A stretch of 64,000 nucleotides of DNA from Hemibagrus wyckioides (lineage: Eukaryota > Chordata > Actinopteri > Siluriformes > Bagridae). Below, piece after piece: positions 58,196-64,000 of this stretch. Within the stretch, counting starts at the first letter, position 1. Each line of letters starts with the position of its first letter. The stretch is taken from positions 20,220,336 to 20,284,335 of the forward strand of contig NC_080717.1 of assembly GCF_019097595.1 (NCBI RefSeq), read 5' to 3'. The notes below the pieces were generated by a model. That model saw only the letters and a list, made by a program, of their open reading frames with translations, had not been told where the DNA came from and did not search any database. A program made the translations under genes and the position numbers.

Positions 58196-58745
58196 GTCCA
58201 TCTCCGGATGCCACTGGAGCCGGCACAGTCTCTGTATGCCTCAGGATGGGTAGAAGAAGGGAAACAATGGAACAGCATTAGCGTAGCTGCTGTTCATAAT
58301 ATTAGCAGTACTAGATGAATGTGCATTTAATCAGATGTACTGGAGTACAAGGTTATGGGAAGTGTTAGATGTATGCCAGACTGAAGAGATAAGTCTTTAG
58401 TCTACATTTAAACTGGGAGACTGTGTCTGAGCCCTGAACACTGTCAGGAAGACTATTCCAAAGTTTTGGAGCTAAATACGAAAACACTCTACCCCCTTTT
58501 GTGGACTTTGATATTCTGGGAACTACTAGAAGTCCGGAATTTTGCGATCTTAAAGAGCGTGGTGGATTGTAATGTGTTAGGAGACTGGAGAGATAGGTGG
58601 GAGCTAAACCAATTAGAGCCTTGTACGTGAGTAGAGCTAATTTATAGTCAATTCTAAACTTCACAGGTAGCCAGTGCAGGGATGATAATATTGGGGTTAT
58701 ATGATCAAATTTTCTTGATCTGGTAAGAACTTGATCTGGTAAGAA
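58196..58745 (-). mobile_element. 3' end of an L2-like LINE
   Basis: A minus-strand frame at 58,664-58,365 contains LALLTYKALIGLAPTYLSSL and APKLWNSLPDSV, ending FKCRLKTYLFSLAYI. This is the characteristic C-terminus of fish L2-like LINE ORF2. Upstream of it, out to about 58,735, the frame reads FDHITPILSSLHWLPV. The copy stops abruptly where the minisatellite begins. About 58,196-58,364 would be its 3' UTR. Confidence 0.75.
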
Positions 58746-58760
58746 CTCTATGGGTATGGG

Positions 58761-59289
58761 TGGGGTTAAAGACGTGATATGAGTGGAGTTATAGACGTAA
58801 TATGGGTGGAGTTATTGACATGATATGGATGGAGTTATAGACGTGATATGAGTGGAGTTATTGACATGATATGGATGGAGTTATAGACGTAATATGGGTG
58901 GAGTTATTGACATGATATGGATGGAGTTATAGACGTGATATGAGTGGAGTTATTGACATGATATGGATGGAGTTATAGACGTAATATGGGTGGAGTTATT
59001 GACATGATATGGATGGAGTTATAGACGTGATATGAGTGGAGTTATTGACATGATATGGATGGAGTTATAGACGTAATATGGGTGGAGTTATTGACATGAT
59101 ATGGATGGAGTTATAGACGTGATATGAGTGGAGTTATTGACATGATATGGGTGGAGTTATAGACATGATATGGGTGGAGTTATTGACATTATATGGGTGG
59201 AGTTATAGACATGATATGGGTGGGGTTATAGACGTGATATGAGTGGACTTATAGACGTAACATGGGTGGAGTTATTGATATGTATATAC
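58761..59289 (+). repeat. 23-bp minisatellite with 92-bp higher-order structure
   Basis: About 23 tandem copies of a 23-bp unit share the core TGGAGTTAT.GAC.T.ATATG. Three unit types can be told apart by diagnostic bases: A (TAGACGTGATATGAG), B (TTGACATGATATGGA) and C (TAGACGTAATATGGG). From about 58,784 to 59,151 they follow the order C-B-A-B repeated almost four times, a 92-bp higher-order repeat. The flanking units are mixed or diverged. Confidence 0.9.
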
Positions 59290-59850
59290 CTGTAATATTG
59301 TAAGTGATAATAGAAAATAAGATTACATACAATGTACCATAGATTGTTCATTCTTTAATGAACAGAAATTTTCATTAATAGTGCATGCTGTTACAGAAAA
59401 AAATAATAAACTACCAGGTGGTAACAGTAACTCCTCTTTATTGTTGATTATTTATATAACATAATTGTTGATATAGCATCGCTCTTTATTTTATAGTCTT
59501 TATAATATGTTGAATTAAAAAAAAAGTTGAAAGTACGATTAATCTGAATATAAAATCCCAATCATCATAAGTTGCTTTTCTCCTATTCGCTGGAACATGG
59601 TGATTTTCCGCATAATTGTAATATTGTAAAACAGTAGTATATAGTGTATCCATTTTCATTTGTTCCTCATTCAATTTATTAATGTAACACATTTCAGACC
59701 TAGATTATATGACCGGATACACTAACTACGTCCTTCTCGCGTCGTCTTTGAGCACCACCTGAAGAGCACACTGCTAACAACCTTGCTTGCGGATTATACC
59801 ACGCCCTAAAGTGAATGTAATAGGGTGCTGGAAATGAAGAAGGTGGATAC
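59290..59850. other. Stretch without a recognised feature
   Basis: AT-rich to about 59,700, then becoming richer in CpG towards the g3bp1 promoter. Confidence 0.4.
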
Positions 59851-60087
59851 GATTGGTTAATTCTCGGTACGTTTCGATATCTGGCTCAGTGATTGGTTGA
59901 ATCATTCCTGTCCTGGCTGTCTATTGGTTTGCATTAATTGCGTCCCACTACAGCGCGTGCATGCAGTTACTGCCAATTTGAAACCGGCTAAGCACGCGCT
60001 GCCATTCTTACTCCACCCGGCGCGGAGGTGATTTCATTCAACTCACTCCAGATTTCTTCTAAAAAAAATTATAACATCTTACTACTG
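59851..60087 (+). promoter_or_regulatory. g3bp1: g3bp1 promoter and untranslated first exon
   Basis: Three inverted CCAAT boxes (ATTGG) lie in GATTGGTTAA (59,851), GATTGGTTGA (59,891) and CTATTGGTTT (59,921). CpG-rich sequence (GCGCGTGC, CACGCGCT, CCCGGCGCGGAGG) follows them. No TATA box is evident. The probable untranslated exon ends ACTACTG|GTGAGT after 60,087. The transcription start is not determined. The layout is typical of a housekeeping promoter bound by NF-Y. Confidence 0.55.
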
Positions 60088-60779
60088 GTGAGTAGTGTAA
60101 ATAGGGGTAGAGAATTTAAGTAAATTAAATCTGTGGGGTTTTGTTTGTAGGCGGGAAAAATATTTGAGACCAACGCAGCGTGTTGGTTAGTTAGCCGTGT
60201 TGGCTAACATTGCGTCTTAGCGACAAGAGAGTGTGGGTTAGCTAGCCGTATAATGTTACCAGGCTAATTAGCTTCGATGCTAATACTGATCATACTCGGT
60301 TCTGACTCGATGTTAATTAGTCTTTTTTTTTCCCCTGTTCGATATCGGTGTGTGTGTTTTTTTTTTTAGTTAGTCTGATAAAATTTCACTACATCGGAAG
60401 TGCTGTTTGGTGCGTGAGAACGGCTAAGCTAAGCTACACCATTGTACTGAAGCAGCGCCGCATTCACATATCCGGGTAGAGCGAAATTAGCTGTAGCATA
60501 TCCGTGTAAAGTTAATCGCCAGGTCGGTGTTTGTCGCTTTTTCTTAATTTACTTTTATTTTTTATCGTGTCACGCGCGGATATCGAGCATGACGTACTTT
60601 GCATTTGCGGTGTTCGATATCCGACGCAGCGCCAAGCTAATTAGCCATTGAGTCTAATCTAGAATAATGGAGAGCACGTGCTTTAAAAAAAAATACCCGT
60701 ATCCAATCTATGTGGCGCTATCAACCGGATATTTATATATATATTTTATCTTAATGATGAGGATCTCGTAGGTAGATCA

Positions 60780-60930
60780 TGATTCTCAGCCTTGCGTTCT
60801 AACAATGCCAGGCTAAACGCTGGTAACGAGGCATCCTGCCCCATGGCCGACTCGCACAGGGCCTGGCAAGCAAGCCGTGTGTCCCAACGGTAACGCGTTA
60901 TCTAACCGCTATACTATAACCACTGAATGA
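60780..60930 (-). mobile_element. Possible tRNA-derived SINE fragment in g3bp1 intron 1
   Basis: On the minus strand AGTGGTTATAGTATAGCGGT is followed by TAGATAACGCGTTACCGTTG and a GC-richer body. The head resembles a tRNA A box; the rest is not recognised. It could instead be an unannotated alternative 5' exon. Confidence 0.3.
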
Positions 60931-61151
60931 GTCTGGCGTTGCCCTGGTTACAAACCTTTACAGAAGGTCGACAACACAGGTTTGATGGAGACGTGGGGTT
61001 GCTCTTAGAGAAGAGCATGCCATGCGCCTCCATCTTGGCTTACAAAGGATTTACTTGTATTTGTAATGGGGCAGATGGCCCTGGGGGGTTTTTTGCCAGC
61101 AGGTGTGATTTCAAGCCTTTCTGTTTCAGTTCAAACCAGCTGACCAAAGAA

Positions 61152-63549
61152 ATGGTGATGGAGAAGCCAAGTGCCCAGCTTGTCGGGCGAGAGTTTGTCC
61201 GACAGTATTACACCCTTCTGAACCAGGCTCCTGACTACCTGCACAGGTAAATATGAAAAATGTCTCGTTTTCTTTCACAATAGATTCTTGCAGGGGTTTG
61301 TGATTTATACAAGAATTTTTTTTTTGGGGGGGGGGTAGCTTTTTGGGCTACTGATCAGAAGTTTGTGAGTTTGAATCCCAGGTCGACCAAGTTGCCACTG
61401 CTGGCCCCCTGAGCAAGGCCCTTAACCCTCAATTGCTCAGTTGTATAAAAAAAAAAGAGAGGAATTGTAAGGCGTTCTGGTTAAGAACGTCATCTAAATG
61501 CCGGAAATCTCATGATGCTTGAATTGTTTGTTGCAGTCATCATGATACTGAGGTCAAAATGTACGAGTGGTGAAACCGACACAATGAGGGGAAATTGGAT
61601 CATTTAGCCAAAATTAAACAATTTACAAATGTACTGCTTCATAATTAGGGTTTTTTTTTTTAAAAGATGTTCACAACTGCAAATTATTTACACTGTATAG
61701 TGTTTGTCATTATATATAGAGTTGTTATTAAAATCCTATGTCACCATATCTGTAATATCTCAGAGAAATGTTAATGTCCTAGATTCTTGGTGAAATTAGA
61801 CCACAGTTATGTTTGGATATTAAATTTTTGCACTACACTAGCAGAACTAGCAGCTGTTCAGGAGCTCATCTGCATTGAGTTACTGATTTGAGTGACAATA
61901 GGTTACATAAGGTCTTGATTTAAAAAAAAAAAACTTTTTTTAAAAGAAAATCATGGTTAGGGTCGTAAGTGTGCAGTGTCTTCTACAAAGTTAGAAAACC
62001 AGAACTAATAGTTGGTTAAATAATTATATAATTTCAAATTATTATAAGAATTAGTTTGATATGACAGTCTATCACGTGTAGTGTAACGTGCTACTGGCAA
62101 TTTTTTTTTGACAAGACGGCACATGTAACTTTGACTCACTCAGCTCATTCCTTGCACATTTAGTCATTTGTCTCAAAACTGGTATTCAGTGTGCAGTTTT
62201 AAACATCTGGGTGAATCTGTTCCATCTCTTTACATCCATGTGGTTGGATCACTTTAAAATGTAAAGATGTTTCTCTCTTCCTTCTGTAGACTCACTGTGC
62301 TTCAGATTTGAGGTCATGTGGTATAAAATAAATCACTTCTCATTATACGATCCCTTTTTCTCTGCATTTTTTTGACCCATGAAAGACCTCAGGTCCACCT
62401 AAACAAGAAGCCAGGAAAGTCAAATAAAAAGTCAGAATTGGTTTTTTTTTCCCCTCAAGGAAAGGACAAGAGCTCTGCAAAAGTGATTTCTATACACCAT
62501 GATTTTAATTCTTTCATGTCTGTAAGAAATGACTATAAAACCGGTGCAGAATTGATGTTGATATCCTGTTGGCTAAATGTTCCTGAAAGAATGTTTTCCA
62601 TAAGATTCCTGGTGAAATTAAACTACTTTGAATATAGCTGATTGTAGTAGCAAAGTGATATTGAAGTTTAACTGTGCCATATTTTTTACATTTACAGGTT
62701 TTATGGCAAGAATTCTTCCTATGTGCATGGTGGTTTGGACAACAATGGCAAACCTGTAGAAGCTGTCTACGGCCAGTCGGTATGTATGCCGACTCCTTTT
62801 TAACCTCCTCCGTTTGTGTTCCCTTATAGTGTGCTGCTTTCTAAATTGTTTTTTGTTCTGCATAGGAAATCCACAAAAAGGTGATGGCTCTGAGCTTCAA
62901 TGACTGCCACACCAAAATTAGGCATGTTGATGCGCATGCCACTCTGAATGAGGGGGTCGTAGTGCAGGTGATGGGAGAGCTGTCCAACAACATGCAGCCC
63001 ATGAGGAAGTTCATGCAGACCTTTGTGTTGGCCCCAGAGGTACAGCATCCAGCATTTTAAAGCTATTAGTATCATAACACCTTGCATCAATGGAGTCCTT
63101 ATAAATGAAACTCGCCATAATCGTTAAACTATAGATTTAAAATCTAAACTGAAAGTTAATTTTTGTCGGCAGCCAGTACTGTGGAGGTTTTTGTGGTTTG
63201 CTTTCATCTGCTCATTTTATGATCTTTATCATGTCAGCTACACTTCCACTTATACCAAATATCCTCTTGATTCAGGGCACTGTTGCAAACAAGTTCTACG
63301 TACACAATGACATCTTCCGCTATCAGGATGAAGTCTTTGGGGACTCGGACTCTGAACCTCCTGAGGGTGAGCCACTTGCATGTTATATTAAGGGGCTTTC
63401 ATGCAGGCAGTCTCTGTGCATTGCAGATGGCATCATTCATCTCTTACTTTTCCAGAGTCTGAGGAGGAAGTGGAGGAGCTGGAGGAGAGGGTGAACTCGC
63501 CTGAGGTGCAGCAGGAAGAAACGGCTGCGTTTTATGAACAGAGTCCTTG
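61152..63549 (+). CDS. g3bp1: G3BP1, stress-granule assembly factor (5' part; continues past the window)
   Basis: The protein is an RNA-binding scaffold that nucleates stress granules. Five coding exons, 61152-61246, 62698-62779, 62866-63039, 63276-63366 and 63456-63549, join in phase to 178 codons plus two bases. The NTF2-like domain (about residues 7-135) is complete. Phe15, Phe33 and Phe124, which line the groove for FGDF-type partners such as Caprin-1 and USP10, are present at the human positions. Ser149, a phosphorylation site in human G3BP1, is also present, within the acidic [11 protein letters not shown]. The start ATG follows an acceptor at 61,129 with a 22-base leader in the same exon. 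The acidic, PxxP, RRM and RGG parts lie beyond the right edge; the last donor is GTAATG. Paralogue G3BP2 is less likely because of synteny and exon wording. Confidence 0.94.
61330..61505 (+). mobile_element. tRNA-derived SINE in g3bp1 intron 2
   Basis: GGGCTACTGATCAGAAGTTT, GTTTGAATCCCAGGTCGACC (B-box-like), GAGCAAGGCCCTTAACCCTC and AATTGCTCAGTTGTAT form the usual order of a common fish SINE. It ends near AACGTCATCTAAATGCC. The A-box part is degraded into a G-run. Confidence 0.75.
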
Positions 63550-64000
63550 GTAATGTCCCATTTTCTATTTTTGTCCACTCAGTGGGAAAGAAGTCTTGTC
63601 ACGAACACAGTAGTTAAAAATGATGGCCAGAATTGGCTATAGATAGCTGTATTTGTCCCCAAGGATAAGTGTGGCTGTTGCAATTATCAGGTTTTTATGT
63701 ATACTGTATATAATGCATAGACACAGTTGCACACAGCAACATTTATCCACATGGTGCAATAAGGTGTGGTTTCTCTAATCATTTGTTTCGTTATGGGACT
63801 TGGACTGTTGGTACTGAGTGTGCACAAGGTTGCATTTTCGTCTGTGGTAGGAAGCTGTGAATGCCAGGTTAATTTTGCTTGGTATTGAAATCATGATCAA
63901 TCAGTTACTTGGTAAATTTTTATTTCTCATAAATTTTAAAGTAACTAGTTTGGGTTTTTACAGTATAATTCTGAAAAAATCTATTTACTGAATTGCATCA
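63550..64000 (+). other. g3bp1 intron, running off the window
   Basis: Sequence after the donor of coding exon 5. No further exon was recognised before the window ends. Confidence 0.5.

Overview
The window is nuclear DNA of a ray-finned fish. It is AT-rich, has GT-AG introns and many simple repeats, and carries fish-type Tc1, SINE and LINE debris. The interspersed repeats look otophysan, perhaps catfish, but that is an impression from reading and no search was run. The gene set matches the vertebrate block found on human 5q33: SLC36A1, SPARC, ATOX1 and G3BP1.

Layout. Positions 1-20.7 kb contain no recognisable gene, only transposon relics, SINEs, micro- and minisatellites, a long inverted-repeat element and unremarkable AT-rich sequence. 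From 29.8 down to 20.7 kb on the minus strand lie ten coding exons of slc36a1, a proton-coupled amino-acid transporter. Its last exon (about 90 residues) was not found. A 3.3 kb intergenic stretch with a fresh SINE and several TCACGTG-type E-boxes follows. atox1 (copper chaperone) is at 33.16-33.84 kb on the plus strand. It is convergent with a three-exon, 177-residue claudin/PMP22-like four-helix membrane protein gene at 35.95-34.85 kb on the minus strand. A nearly intact Tc1 transposon with one in-frame stop sits at 39.92-41.16 kb.

sparc coding exons run from 48.5 to 52.2 kb, with a candidate untranslated first exon near 43.5 kb and a long 3' UTR with several poly(A) signals. The 53-59.3 kb interval is gene-poor and full of LINE, Tc1 and MITE relics, plus a 23-bp minisatellite with a 92-bp higher-order repeat. 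A CCAAT-rich, CpG-containing promoter region near 59.9-60.1 kb leads into g3bp1, whose first five coding exons (complete NTF2-like domain and start of the acidic region) are present. The rest lies beyond the right edge.

The genes do not form an operon-like unit; they are independent vertebrate genes kept together by ancestral synteny. I see no CRISPR array, no prokaryotic system and no convincing virus. The observations most worth checking are the duplicated first exon of slc36a1 inside its own intron 4, the missing slc36a1 terminal exon, the unnamed claudin-like gene, the long inverted-repeat element that encloses a module also found 4 kb away, and three hairpins.
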